Positions 1 through 10,768 of a stretch of DNA of 64,000 nt are shown piece by piece; within the stretch, counting starts at the first letter, position 1; every line of letters starts with the position of its first letter. The DNA is from Tragulus kanchil (taxonomy: Eukaryota; Chordata; Mammalia; Artiodactyla; Tragulidae): NCBI GenBank assembly GCA_022376925.1, contig JAIOJX010000004.1:181255501-181319500 (forward strand). Reading direction: 5' to 3'. The translations under genes were made by a program, and so were the position numbers. The notes beneath the pieces were generated by a model. That model searched no databases. It worked only from the letters and a program-made list of their open reading frames with translations, and was not told where the DNA came from.

Positions 1-1169
1 GTGCGGATTGAGGAAAAGTTCTTGAAATAAGCCGTTGTCTGTGGGCCTGATGCCAGAGGTCTGGGTGGTGAACCCCACAGCCACTTCCCGCCCATTTCAG
101 GCAAGCAACTCCCCCACCCCATCTCAGTTTTGTGCTCCCAGGGACTTCTGTCCTGTGCGTAAGGGGCAAAAAGTGAGAGTCAGACAGACCTGGGTGTACG
201 CCCTGGTGTGGCCTCGGCCAGCTCCCTTCCCCTCGGAACCCTCCTGATGGACAGCACTGCTCACCTTGTAGGAGCAGCTTTGGGGGGAAGGGAGAGAAGA
301 GAGGTGGGTGTTGATCCAGCTCCGTGTCTATAAACCTTAATTCTCTTTTTCTGTGGGTCGAAGAGGAAGGCTAGGGACCCTCTAATGCATACTGTTATTT
401 GAAGGACCCTTTATATGCGTTCTCCCCTGGGCACCCACAGCAGGGGAGGCAGGCGGGGGTTCAGAGTGGCCCCACTTTGCAGGTGGGGAAAGGAAGCAGA
501 AACTTCTGTAGCCAGACACAGGGGCCACGACTGGATCTCAGTCACAGGATCAGAGTGGGGTTATTTCCCAAGGCCGCTGCTGCGTGAGCAAACACGGAGT
601 GGTCAGAGCTCCAAGACTTTGCTTTGTGGGGTCATGTGACTCCTGCCGGTGTTTCTCCCCAGGGCTAGAGGCTGGGGTGGGGATGGGGGGCCAAGTTGCC
701 TCCCTGCAGCCAGGGTTGAGGGCTGCCCACCGGGGCTGCCTGCCCTGGACTCCTTGGTGTCTTTAGGATGAAAGCAAGAAAGAATAGCACAGGTACAAGC
801 AAGGAAAGAACACATACCTATCAGGGACCTGGAGGATGCTAACTTACCGACTCAACCGGCACCTTCTTGGTGCCGGAACACCAAGTCCCAGACCTCGAAC
901 CGGTCATCATGAGAGGTCATCTTAGCCTGCCTCTGCCCCTCTTTCTAGGAAGACTCAGGGTAGCCAAAGTACAGAGGCTTTGAGGTCGGACACACCTGAC
1001 TACGCATCATACCTGGACTGTGTGTCCTGTGGCAAGGTACCTCACCTCTCTGAGCCTGGGTCCCCCATTCGTGCCGGGAGGTTCGTCTGTCTGGCGTTGT
1101 GCGGATTGAGGAAAAGTTCTTGAAATAAGCCGTTGTCTGTGGGCCTGATGCCAGAGGTCTGGGTGGTGA
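1..1169. repeat. Direct duplication A, about 1098-bp period (cut by window edge)
   Basis: Bases 1-71 recur at 1099-1169. The first copy is only the right-hand end of a unit that starts outside the window. Confidence 0.85.
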
Positions 1170-1486
1170 CTAGGGCAGGGAGAGCCGCAAGGCTGCGGAG
1201 GACGGCAGGAGCCCTTGCCCCCGGGGGCAAAGTCCCTTTCCCCTACTTGGCTGGTCTCAGGGTCTCCTGCCAAGTCCATCCCAGCCCTCCCCCAGCGCGG
1301 GCGGCCAGTTCCTGTTCATTTAAATTCCTCCGGCAGGCTGTGAGCCCCAGGCCAGGCCGTGAGCGCTGGCTGGCAGAAAGGGAGGGCCCCGGACTCCCAA
1401 GGCTGGCCCGGTGCGGGGGACCAGAGTCGACAGAAACCTCCCCCATACCACCACTTTTTATACTTCCTTTTATGTAATTAGAAGAA
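72..1486. other. Inferred TST intron, mostly unrecognised sequence
   Basis: No exon is visible. A MIR-like stretch lies at about 980-1070. The remainder is moderately GC-rich and I see nothing else definable in it. Confidence 0.5.
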
Positions 1487-3812
1487 AATAATAAAGCTCT
1501 TTCATCAGAGATGGGTGGAAAGAAACAAAACCGCACTCAGAAAATTAAAAAAAAAACCCACGCTTAGGACTCCACAAACATTGATGCTCTTTAATGCCCT
1601 CTATCCGAGCCTTTCTTTTGTTGTTTTTGCCTGCACGCCTTGCAGGATTTCACAGCCAGGGCCCCAGCAGTTAACGTCCAGAATCCTAACTACTAGGCTA
1701 CCAGGGACTCCCCCAAAAAATTTTAAGTTGGGTTTCTTGGAAAAGAATGCCCTTGAAGCCAACAGACCAATTATTCGTCATCAGCAGGGTCAGTCCACAT
1801 CTGATCTCAGATGAAAACTGCCAGGCAAAAATGAAATCACAACAGGAAGAAAATCACCATAATTTTCTAAGTCAAGACATCTGTAGTGAATCAAAGGAAG
1901 TCTTGACTTGGGCCAGTGAATTTCGAATTCTCTTTGGCTTCGGAGTGAGGAGAATGGGACATTGTTGGCCTGACTGCCCACCTCCTGGGTGCCCAGGTCT
2001 TGAAGGGCTTTGATCTGCAGAAGCTGGCTACCCCACAAGCCTGTGAGGTGGGTGTGGTTATCTCCCCATTTCCCAGGTGGGAAGCCGAGGCTCGGACATT
2101 CAGGGCACAGCGGCCCGCACACTGTCCCTGTGTGTGGGCAGATCTCCCTCTCGCCGCTGCCCACCTGGTCCTGCCTGCCCCACAGTCTGGGTTAAGCGGG
2201 AGCTTGGGAGAGAGGCACACCCAAAGAGACCCCCAACCTTTCTCAGGCCCCCCTCCCAGTGCTCAGTCAGCCAGGGTGTGGGGCGCTGGAGGAGGAGTGA
2301 CCTGGCCATGCTGGAGCTGGGCCTTGGCCTTGGCCTTGGCCCCACCTGGGGCACCGGCTCTGCCACGGCCCAGTCCCGCTTCCCCGCTAGGGTGGCTGTC
2401 CTGACGCCCAGATTTGGCAGGGGATGCAGAGAAGTTTCAGGAATGGACCCGAGCGCCAACCTAACCCCCATTCTGCTTCTGTCAAAGCCTCTCGGGGCTG
2501 CTAGGAAGGTCCTAAAGGGGCCACGGGGCCACCGCTCTCGCCTGAGCCCAGGGAAGGTGGGAAAGTGATGGAGCAGCAGCAGCTGAGACAGCGGCCGGTC
2601 GAGGAGGCCTCGTCCCTTTCGGCAGCACCCCACACCTTTGGCACGGAATAATAAAGCTCTTTCATCAGAGATGGGTGGAAAGAAACAAAACCGCACTCAG
2701 AAAATTAAAAAAAAAACCCACGCTTAGGACTCCACAAACATTGATGCTCTTTAATGCCCTCTATCCGAGCCTTTCTTTTGTTGTTTTTGCCTGCACGCCT
2801 TGCAGGATTTCACAGCCAGGGCCCCAGCAGTTAACGTCCAGAATCCTAACTACTAGGCTACCAGGGGACTCCCCAAAACATTTTAAGTTGGGTTTCTTGG
2901 AAAAGAATGCCCTTGAAGCCAACAGACCAATTATTCGTCATCAGCAGGGTCAGTCCACATCTGATCTCAGATGAAAACTGCCAGGCAAAAATGAAATCAC
3001 AACAGGAAGAAAATCACCATAATTTTCTAAGTCAAGACATCTGTAGTGAATCAAAGGAAGTCTTGACTTGGGCCAGTGAATTTCGAATTCTCTTTGGCTT
3101 CGGAGTGAGGAGAATGGGACATTGTTGGCCTGACTGCCCACCTCCTGGGTGCCCAGGTCTTGAAGGGCTTTGATCTGCAGAAGCTGGCTACCCCACAAGC
3201 CTGTGAGGTGGGTGTGGTTATCTCCCCATTTCCCAGGTGGGAAGCCGAGGCTCGGACATTCAGGGCACAGCGGCCCGCACACTGTCCCTGTGTGTGGGCA
3301 GATCTCCCTCTCGCCGCTGCCCACCTGGTCCTGCCTGCCCCACAGTCTGGGTTAAGCGGGAGCTTGGGAGAGAGGCACACCCAAAGAGACCCCCAACCTT
3401 TCTCAGGCCCCCCTCCCAGTGCTCAGTCAGCCAGGGTGTGGGGCGCTGGAGGAGGAGTGACCTGGCCATGCTGGAGCTGGGCCTTGGCCTTGGCCTTGGC
3501 CCCACCTGGGGCACCGGCTCTGCCACGGCCCAGTCCCGCTTCCCCGCTAGGGTGGCTGTCCTGACGCCCAGATTTGGCAGGGGATGCAGAGAAGTTTCAG
3601 GAATGGACCCGAGCGCCAACCTAACCCCCATTCTGCTTCTGTCAAAGCCTCTCGGGGCTGCTAGGAAGGTCCTAAAGGGGCCACGGGGCCACCGCTCTCG
3701 CCTGAGCCCAGGGAAGGTGGGAAAGTGATGGAGCAGCAGCAGCAGCTGAGACAGCGGCCGGTCGAGGGAGGCCTGCGTCCCCCTTTACGGCAGCACCCCA
3801 CATTGCCTTTGG
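1487..3812. repeat. Direct duplication B, period 1160 bp
   Basis: 1487-2641 recurs at 2647-3812. The copies match base for base over long stretches, then diverge by several small indels in the last 60 bp (around 2600-2641 against 3765-3812). The unit includes an old CHR SINE fragment, a MIR and a GCCTTG hexamer run near 2321. Confidence 0.95.
1619..1714 (-). mobile_element. Old CHR-type tRNA SINE fragment (copied at 2779-2874)
   Basis: Read in reverse it shows the degenerate 5' head ending near GGGAGTCCCTGGTAGCC. Only the head is left. Confidence 0.55.
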
Positions 3813-3930
3813 GGACACTGAGGCTCAGAGAGGTGGCCTCTCCTCTGCTTGGGGTCACCCCTCCGGTAAGTGGCAGAACTGGGATTTGCACTTCTGTCTA
3901 CTATCAAGTCACAGGCTCTTTACGCACTGT
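3813..3930 (-). mobile_element. MIR SINE remnant
   Basis: ACTGAGGCTCAGAGAGG followed by AGTGGCAGAACTGGGATTTG is the typical reverse-strand MIR core. Confidence 0.6.
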
Positions 3931-3996
3931 GCCTGACAGGCAAACCAGGGGATGCAGCATAATCCTGGGTCTGCCTTTGCCTCTCTGTGTGGCCTC

Positions 3997-4101
3997 GTGT
4001 CCGACTCTATGTGACCCTGTGGATTGCAGCCCGTCAGGCTCCTCTGTCCATGGGGATTCTCCGGGCAAGAATACTGGAGTGGGTTGCCATTTCCTTCTCC
4101 A
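3997..4101 (-). mobile_element. Solitary BovA monomer with target-site duplication
   Basis: A single BovA unit (GTGTCCGACTC through AATACTGGAGTGGGTTGCCA) without a tRNA head or second monomer. It is flanked by perfect 12-bp repeats CTGTGTGGCCTC at 3985-3996 and 4102-4113, and sits inside an older MIR that resumes at 4114 with TCATCTGTAAAATGGG. Confidence 0.75.
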
Positions 4102-4319
4102 CTGTGTGGCCTCAAGCTAGCCTTTTCACTTTGTTGAGCCTCAGTGTACTCATCTGTAAAATGGGCGACATTACTGCTGAGTGAATTAGGTTCTTGTTTA
4201 ACCTGTATCTTCCTTGCTAGACCATAACCTCCCTGAAAGCACGGCCTATGTCTCCCCCTCACCACTGTGTGCTCAGCCATTGGCTCAGCGCATGGATTGC
4301 CTTCATCATTCCATTTGCT

Positions 4320-4450
4320 CTCCTCCACAGCCCTGTGAGTTAGAAGTGTACCGCGAAACCCTTTTGACAGATAAGAAAACTGAGATTCAGAGATGGGAAA
4401 CAGTTTGCCCCAGGTAAAGGTCAGTAGATGGTAGAGCCGAGACTACCCCC
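4320..4450 (-). mobile_element. MIR SINE remnant
   Basis: GATAAGAAAACTGAGATTCAG with the following GGTAGAGCCGAGACT is a reverse-strand MIR core. Confidence 0.6.
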
Positions 4451-4671
4451 GTCCTCTCAAGCAGGTGGGACGTTCCTACATCTGGTAGGTTCTGGAGTGG
4501 GTGGAGGTCACGAGCATTGGATGTAGGCAGGGCTGGAACCAGTTGAGCTCTGAGAAAGGCGGACGTTATTTCGGTTTGCATAGCTCCCTGACCTCACAGC
4601 CGTGGTCGAGTCCAACTTTCGGGCCCACCCCTGTGCTGTTCCTGACCCTGTCCTGTTGTCTGCCCCCCCAG

Positions 4672-4961
4672 GTCTGGACTCGGGCCACATCCGAGGCTCG
4701 GTCAACATGCCCTTCATGAACTTCCTGACAGAGGACGGCTTTGAGAAGAGCCCAGACGAGCTCCGCGCCATGTTCGCGGCCGAGAAGGTGGACCTCGCAA
4801 AGCCCATCATCGCCACGTGCCGGAAGGGGGTCACCGCCTGCCACATCGCCCTGGCCGCCTACCTCTGTGGCAAGCCCGACGTGGCCGTCTACGACGGCTC
4901 CTGGTTTGAGTGGTTCCACCGGGCGCCCTCAGAGACCCGCGTGTCCCAGGGGAAGGCCTGA
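4672..4961 (+). CDS. TST: TST (rhodanese) terminal coding exon, copy 1
   Basis: This exon encodes the C-terminal 96 residues of thiosulfate sulfurtransferase, the mitochondrial enzyme that moves sulfane sulfur from thiosulfate to cyanide or other thiol acceptors. The acceptor is a C-rich tract ending in AG at 4670-4671. The exon opens in phase 1 (GT completing a Gly codon), so the upstream exon must end in G. Residues read GLDSGHIRG, then the active-site loop CRKGVT with the catalytic Cys codon at 4818-4820, then [13 protein letters not shown] and the end VSQGKA-stop. The CRKGVT loop is typical of TST; the paralogue MPST has a CGSGVT-type loop. About 200 N-terminal residues of the family are absent, and no matching exon is seen in 1-4600, so that exon should lie left of the window. 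No frame damage is visible. A second copy sits 1067 bp downstream. Confidence 0.93.
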
Positions 4962-5107
4962 GCGGGGGCCTCCCCTCTCCTCACCCACACCTCCTGCCGG
5001 GGGAGGGACCCCGGCGTGGCCTGCAGCTCATCCTTGCCTCGTCGGCCAAGGCGTCGCCTACTGTCTAGAGTTCATGTGTAGAGAGCTCCTTTGCCCGGCA
5101 ACACTGG

Positions 5108-5113
5108 AATAAA
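5108..5113 (+). terminator. TST: TST poly(A) signal, copy 1
   Basis: AATAAA lies about 147 bp after the TST stop codon and is followed by a GT-rich stretch (GCTGTGTGTG near 5131), the usual downstream element. This gives a short 3' UTR. Confidence 0.8.
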
Positions 5114-5177
5114 CTTGGCCTTTTCAAGTAGCTGTGTGTGCCTATTTCTCCCTGGTTCCATCCTCGCTCCATGAGAC

Positions 5178-5445
5178 CCCAGTTCCATTCCTGATCAGGA
5201 AGATCCCCTAGAGAAGGGATAGGCTACCCACTCCAGTAGTCTTGGGCTTCCCTGGTGGCTCATCTGGGAAAGGATCCCTCTGCAATGAGGGAGATTTGAT
5301 CCCTGGGTTGAGAAGATCTCCTGGAGGAGGGCACAGCCACTCACTCCAGTATCCTTGCCTGGAGAATTCCACGGAGAGAGGAGCCTGGTGGGCTTCAGTC
5401 CATGAGTCACGAAGAGTTAGATGCAACTGAGCCACTAACACTTTC
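5178..5445 (+). mobile_element. Bov-tA SINE (copied at 6245-6512)
   Basis: A tRNA-Glu-like head (GGGCTTCCCTGGTGGCTC at about 5247) is fused to a BovA body (GAGCCTGGTGGGCTTCAGTC). A partial Bov-type stretch precedes it at 5185-5245. Confidence 0.8.
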
Positions 5446-5738
5446 AGTTTTCCTACTTCCTTCTCCTTCAGATACCTCAGACCCCACTGAGGAAGGAACC
5501 TCCGCAGCAGTCCCCACCCTGGGGACAACACTTTATTATTTTGTTTTAGCAAAAAGCCGCCTGTGGATACTTGTCAGGAGCATCCTGGGATCTTACCTGA
5601 AAGGGGCATATGAGCCCTGAGAAAGGCGGACGTTATTTCGGTTTGCATAGCTCCCTGACCTCACAGCCGTGGTCGAGTCCAACTTTCGGGCCCACCCCTG
5701 TGCTGTTCCTGACCCTGTCCTGTTGTCTGCCCCCCCAG

Positions 5739-6028
5739 GTCTGGACTCGGGCCACATCCGAGGCTCGGTCAACATGCCCTTCATGAACTTCCTGACAGAG
5801 GACGGCTTTGAGAAGAGCCCAGACGAGCTCCGCGCCATGTTCGCGGCCGAGAAGGTGGACCTCGCAAAGCCCATCATCGCCACGTGCCGGAAGGGGGTCA
5901 CCGCCTGCCACATCGCCCTGGCCGCCTACCTCTGTGGCAAGCCCGACGTGGCCGTCTACGACGGCTCCTGGTTTGAGTGGTTCCACCGGGCGCCCTCAGA
6001 GACCCGCGTGTCCCAGGGGAAGGCCTGA
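5739..6028 (+). CDS. TST: TST terminal coding exon, copy 2 (duplicate)
   Basis: This repeats the exon at 4672-4961 with the same acceptor, reading frame, CRKGVT loop (Cys codon 5885-5887) and stop; the 119-codon open frame containing it is identical in both copies. It lies in the second unit of a 1067-bp direct duplication. A terminal exon that already carries its own stop and poly(A) signal makes a downstream copy redundant, and both copies share even non-coding flanks and a SINE. I infer an assembly duplicate rather than a real extra exon. It could in principle be an alternative last exon encoding the same peptide. Confidence 0.75.
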
Positions 6029-6174
6029 GCGGGGGCCTCCCCTCTCCTCACCCACACCTCCTGCCGGGGGAGGGACCCCGGCGTGGCCTGCAGCTCATCC
6101 TTGCCTCGTCGGCCAAGGCGTCGCCTACTGTCTAGAGTTCATGTGTAGAGAGCTCCTTTGCCCGGCAACACTGG

Positions 6175-6180
6175 AATAAA
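6175..6180 (+). terminator. TST: TST poly(A) signal, copy 2
   Basis: AATAAA at the same distance from the stop as in copy 1, in the second duplicate unit. Confidence 0.6.
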
Positions 6181-6884
6181 CTTGGCCTTTTCAAGTAGCT
6201 GTGTGTGCCTATTTCTCCCTGGTTCCATCCTCGCTCCATGAGACCCCAGTTCCATTCCTGATCAGGAAGATCCCCTAGAGAAGGGATAGGCTACCCACTC
6301 CAGTAGTCTTGGGCTTCCCTGGTGGCTCATCTGGGAAAGGATCCCTCTGCAATGAGGGAGATTTGATCCCTGGGTTGAGAAGATCTCCTGGAGGAGGGCA
6401 CAGCCACTCACTCCAGTATCCTTGCCTGGAGAATTCCACGGAGAGAGGAGCCTGGTGGGCTTCAGTCCATGAGTCACGAAGAGTTAGATGCAACTGAGCC
6501 ACTAACACTTTCAGTTTTCCTACTTCCTTCTCCTTCAGATACCTCAGACCCCACTGAGGAAGGAACCTCCCAGCAGTCCCCACCCTGGGGACAACACTTT
6601 ATTATTTTGTTTTAGCAAAAAAAGCCGCCTGTGGATACTTGTCAGACGGAGCATCCTGGGATCTTACCTGAAAGGGGCATCAGGAAGCCAGGGAGAGGGT
6701 GGGACCAGCTAGCCAGGTGCCACCCTTTCCTGCTGTGGGCCCAGCCCTCTGGGAGGAGAGGGTGGGCGAGGAGATAGCTGGTCTTCCACTGGAAATGAGT
6801 GTTCAAAGCGATGTCCCACAGGCCCTAGGGCCTTTCAGAAAAGGTGATGCCAGATGTAGGCCAACGCAGCGTACATTGCAGCAT

Positions 6885-7410
6885 GCCTGACAGTAACAAG
6901 ACATGGCAGCAACCTAAATGTCCATCAACAGATGGATACTGAAGGTGAGGTGCATGTTATGTATGAATAGAACATTACTCAGCCGTAAAAAAGAATGGAA
7001 TAATGTCATTTGCAGCAACATGGAGGGCCTAGAAATGATCATACCAAATGAAGTAAGTTAGAGAAAGATAAATATCATATGATACCACTTACATGCGGAA
7101 TATAAAACGGAACAGACTGACCATCTTCAACAAATCTCTGGTTACCAAAGGGGAACGATCGGGGGAGGGAGGGATAAATTAGGAGGTTGGGATTAACGTA
7201 TACAGACTTCTGTATATAAAAGAGATAATCAACAAGGACCTCTTGTATAGCACAGGGGCCTCTACTCAGTGTTCCATAATAACCTATACAGGAAAAGAAT
7301 CAGAAAAGAATAGATATGTGGGTAACTGAATCTCTTTGTGGTACACCTAAAACTAACACAATATGGTACATTAATTATACCCCAGTATAAACAAAAAACA
7401 AATTTAAAAA
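6885..7410 (+). mobile_element. L1 3' end (copied at 8052-8578)
   Basis: Contains the familiar artiodactyl L1 3' sequence: ATGTCCATCAACAGATGG, ATAGAACATTACTCAGC, ATATCATATGATACCACTTA and a final ATTATACCCCAGTATAAAC before an A-rich tail. No reading frame is preserved. Confidence 0.85.
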
Positions 7411-7421
7411 ATGTAGGCCAG

Positions 7422-7655
7422 GGGCTTCCCTGGTGGTCCAGTGGGTAAAGAGTCTGCCTGGCAATGCAAGTGCCGCCAGTTTGATCCCTGGCCCAGGAAG
7501 ATGCCACACGCCAAGGAGCGGCTGGACCAATGGGTCCAATTACAAGCCAGTGCTCTGGCGTGCATGCACCCAGAGCCAGTGCCCTGCAACGAGAGGCCAC
7601 TGCAATGGGAGGCCCACACAGGCCAGAGAATAAAGGTGGATGAAAAATGAATGAT
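7422..7655 (+). mobile_element. CHR-like SINE of the GGAGCGGCTGGACC subfamily (copied at 8590-8883)
   Basis: It has the head GGGCTTCCCTGGTGGTCCAG and the body motif GGAGCGGCTGGACCAATG. In the complete second copy the A/T-rich tail runs to about 8883 and is flanked by AATGTAGGC at both ends (near 8579 and 8884). It is more diverged than the other members in this window. Confidence 0.7.
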
Positions 7656-8883
7656 GACTTAGAGGCACTAACACTTTCAGTTTTCCTACTTCCTTCTCCT
7701 TCAGATACCTCAGACCCCACTGAGGAAGGAACCTCCGCAGCAGTCCCCACCCTGGGGACAACACTTTATTATTTTGTTTTAGCAAAAAAAGCCGCCTGTG
7801 GATACTTGTCAGACGGAGCATCCTGGGATCTTACCTGAAAGGGGCATCAGGAAGCCAGGGAGAGGGTGGGACCAGCTAGCCAGGTGCCACCCTTTCCTGC
7901 TGTGGGCCCAGCCCTCTGGGAGGAGAGGGTGGGCGAGGAGATAGCTGGTCTTCCACTGGAAATGAGTGTTCAAAGCGATGTCCCACAGGCCCTAGGGCCT
8001 TTCAGAAAAGGTGATGCCAGATGTGGGCCAACGCAGCGTACATTGCAGCATGCCTGACAGTAACAAGACATGGCAGCAACCTAAATGTCCATCAACAGAT
8101 GGATACTGAAGGTGAGGTGCATGTTATGTATGAATAGAACATTACTCAGCCGTAAAAAAGAATGGAATAATGTCATTTGCAGCAACATGGAGGGCCTAGA
8201 AATGATCATACCAAATGAAGTAAGTTAGAGAAAGATAAATATCATATGATACCACTTACATGCGGAATATAAAACGGAACAGACTGACCATCTTCAACAA
8301 ATCTCTGGTTACCAAAGGGGAACGATCGGGGGAGGGAGGGATAAATTAGGAGGTTGGGATTAACGTATACAGACTTCTGTATATAAAAGAGATAATCAAC
8401 AAGGACCTCTTGTATAGCACAGGGGCCTCTACTCAGTGTTCCATAATAACCTATACAGGAAAAGAATCTGAAAAAGAATAGATATGTGGGTAACTGAATC
8501 TCTTTGTGGTACACCTAAAACTAACACAATATGGTACATTAATTATACCCCAGTATAAACAAAAAACAAATTTAAAAAATGTAGGCCAGGGGCTTCCCTG
8601 GTGGTCCAGTGGGTAAAGAGTCTGCCTGGCAATGCAAGTGCCGCCAGTTTGATCCCTGGCCCAGGAAGATGCCACACGCCAAGGAGCGGCTGGACCAATG
8701 GGTCCAATTACAAGCCAGTGCTCTGGCGTGCATGCACCCAGAGCCAGTGCCCTGCAACGAGAGGCCACTGCAATGGGAGGCCCACACAGGCCAGAGAATA
8801 AAGGTGGATGAAAAATGAATGATGACTTAGAGGCAAAAAAAGAGAAAGAAACAAATTTGAAAAGTTTTTCTTTTTTTTTTTTT

Positions 8884-9543
8884 AATGTAGGCAAAAGGAA
8901 GGTGATCTCCACCTTGGGTCTCTCTCCTGGCTCAGAATAAGACCCTTCGAGGTGGGATCGGGGGAGGGACCAGAAAAACAGCTTCAGTCCCTGGGCGAAG
9001 GTCTAGAACTCTTGACAGTGGGAATTAGGAAGCTACAGGAGAAGAAAGTAGCCTCGGGTTTAAGGGGAAGAGAGTAGATCCTCGCTGTTCCATCCCTGCA
9101 GTCATTTCGCTCTGACAGCTCACGCTGCTCCAAGTGCAGCTCTCCTTCCCCATTCCCCTTACCCTAGTTTATGCTCAGAAGCACACCCATGCCTTTCACA
9201 GTCTAGTCTCTTCCGGATTGCTTAAACTCTTACGCATACTTCAAGATCCAGCTCCAATGGCCCTTTTGTGAGCCCTGACTCCTTTTCCCTAGACAAAACT
9301 AATCAATCTCTCTGCTTAATATGTTGTAATCCCAATAACATCCTTCTCACTTGATGGCATCTGAGCCCCCATGCCTGGGATGCCACCTCGCCCATGGTGA
9401 ATGCACAGGGGACAGTTGGAGTGGGTGAGAGAGTGAAGGCTGCCTGGTGGCCCCTGCTGGCCCCTCAGGACTGGCTCTCCCTGGCCTCTGTACCCTGGGT
9501 GGGCTTATCAGCCCTCTGAGGTAACAAAGCCCTGTGTAGGGTG
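8884..9543. other. Intergenic spacer between TST and TEX33
   Basis: Mostly unrecognised. An L2- or MIR-like tail (TACTTCAAGATCCAGCTCC) lies at about 9235-9340. No exon is evident. Confidence 0.4.
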
Positions 9544-9557
9544 GTTGCCATGGCAAC
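9544..9557. promoter_or_regulatory. Perfect RFX X-box palindrome, proposed TEX33 promoter
   Basis: GTTGCCATGGCAAC is a perfect 14-bp palindrome matching the RFX consensus of two GTTRCC/RGYAAC half-sites. RFX factors drive ciliary and spermatid genes, and TEX33/CIMIP4 is a testis and axoneme gene whose ATG exon lies 3 kb downstream. A GC-rich 100-150 bp follows, ending in a good donor (GAG then GTGAGG at 9699). The motif is seen directly; its role as promoter is inference. Confidence 0.55.
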
Positions 9558-9599
9558 TCCGGGGGTGGGGGAGGGCCGCCCCAGCAGCCACCCACTGGT

Positions 9600-9698
9600 C
9601 TCCAGCAGCAGTTGTGCGGCACAGATCTGGACTCCTGGGCCTCGGCACACACCAGGGCGGTCCGTGTGTTTTCTGACAGTACGAGAGAGAGTGGAGAG
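9600..9698 (+). other. TEX33: Proposed non-coding first exon of TEX33
   Basis: The ATG-bearing TEX33 exon is preceded by a splice acceptor at 12489-12490, so a non-coding exon should lie upstream. The stretch after the X-box ends in a strong donor (AGAG then GTGAGGC at 9699). The left boundary is a guess, and other first exons between 9.7 and 12.4 kb are possible. Confidence 0.3.
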
Positions 9699-10768
9699 GT
9701 GAGGCAGGGGCCTCGGTGTGAGCCAGGGGTCTGCTGGGACACGGGCTTCGTCTTTCTCCTCTCTGTGCAGAGTTGCTTGTGAGTGGAGTGCCCAGACCGC
9801 AAGGGATCTACTTTCCCTCCCTCCCTGACCAACGTTTCTTGGGATCTTTCTCTCCAGGTCAGAGACGGCCAGTGAGTCTACACATCTGCCCAGGCCAGTC
9901 CAGGGCTCTCTGGACCGGGGTGGCGGGGGGGGGGTTCCCTGGGGCAGAGGGGGACCTCCTGTGGGCATGTCAGGTGGGTGGCCGGGGGTGGGGAGCAGGG
10001 ACGGGGATCGGAGCAAAAAGCATTTGAAGGAGACAGAAGTGGGACTCGGTTTCGGTACCACCTGCGGTGAGGTCCTTTAGCTCTTCGGAGCCTCAGTTTC
10101 TCCGCCTGTGAAAAAGGGTACATTAACTCTTTCTCCAAACACCTCGCAGAGGCCTTATGAGGAGAGGCTAATCCACGAGACGGGGGAGTGCTTAGCACAT
10201 GCGCTGTATTTGTCAGCTCCTGCTGTATAACAAATCGCCCCAAACGGAGGGCCTTAGACCCTTACGACCACAGTTATTGTCTCATAGTTTCTGTAGATCA
10301 GGAATACAGACCTTGCTTCAGTGGGCCGTCTGTCTCAGGCTCTCTCTCAGGCTGTGAGTAAAGTATTGGCCGGGGCCCTGTCTCATCTCAAGCTCAGTTA
10401 GCGAAGGACCTCTTTCCATGCCCACACCGTGGTAAGACTCAGTTCCCCAGCCTCTTGAGCGGGTGGCAGAGGCCCTCAGGTCCTTGCCAGGCGGGTCTCT
10501 CCAGAAGGCAGCTCACAACCCAGCAGCTGCCTCCATCAGCCTGAGAAGAGCCAGGGAGCACGTGCACAGGACAGAAGTCACCGTCCTTCATAGTCTCATC
10601 TCAGAAATGACAGCCCATCCTTTAAGTCCGCAGCTGCAGTTCACACTTAAAGGGATGGAATTACACAAGTGGGAGAGTAAATACCAGGGAATCGGGGTCA
10701 CTGGGAGCCAGGTTACTGCCCACCTCAGCCCACCCTTTCAGCTTCTGATGACAAGCATCCCTTCCAGG

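Larger units (their letters stand above)
4544..6680. repeat. Direct duplication C, period 1067 bp, contains TST last exon
   Basis: 4544-5610 recurs at 5611-6680. It carries the whole terminal TST exon, its poly(A) signal and a Bov-tA SINE. Differences cluster in the last 100 bp (A-run length near 5550 against 6617, small indels near 5575 and 6645). Confidence 0.95.
6500..8835. repeat. Direct duplication D, period about 1167 bp
   Basis: 6500-7665 recurs at 7666-8835. It overlaps the right end of duplication C, so a segment of about 170 bp occurs three times (near 5433, 6500 and 7666). The unit holds an L1 3' end and a SINE. Confidence 0.95.

Noticed and set aside
2000..2696. Open frames of 134-198 codons on both strands, repeated at 3160-3728
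   Set aside because: Overlapping frames in GC-rich sequence, the same in both duplicate copies, with no family match or splice signals.
9347..10061. Overlapping minus-strand open frames of 161 and 198 codons
   Set aside because: Low-complexity Pro/Arg/Ser-rich translations of GC-rich DNA, antisense to the proposed TEX33 5' region, with no recognisable family.
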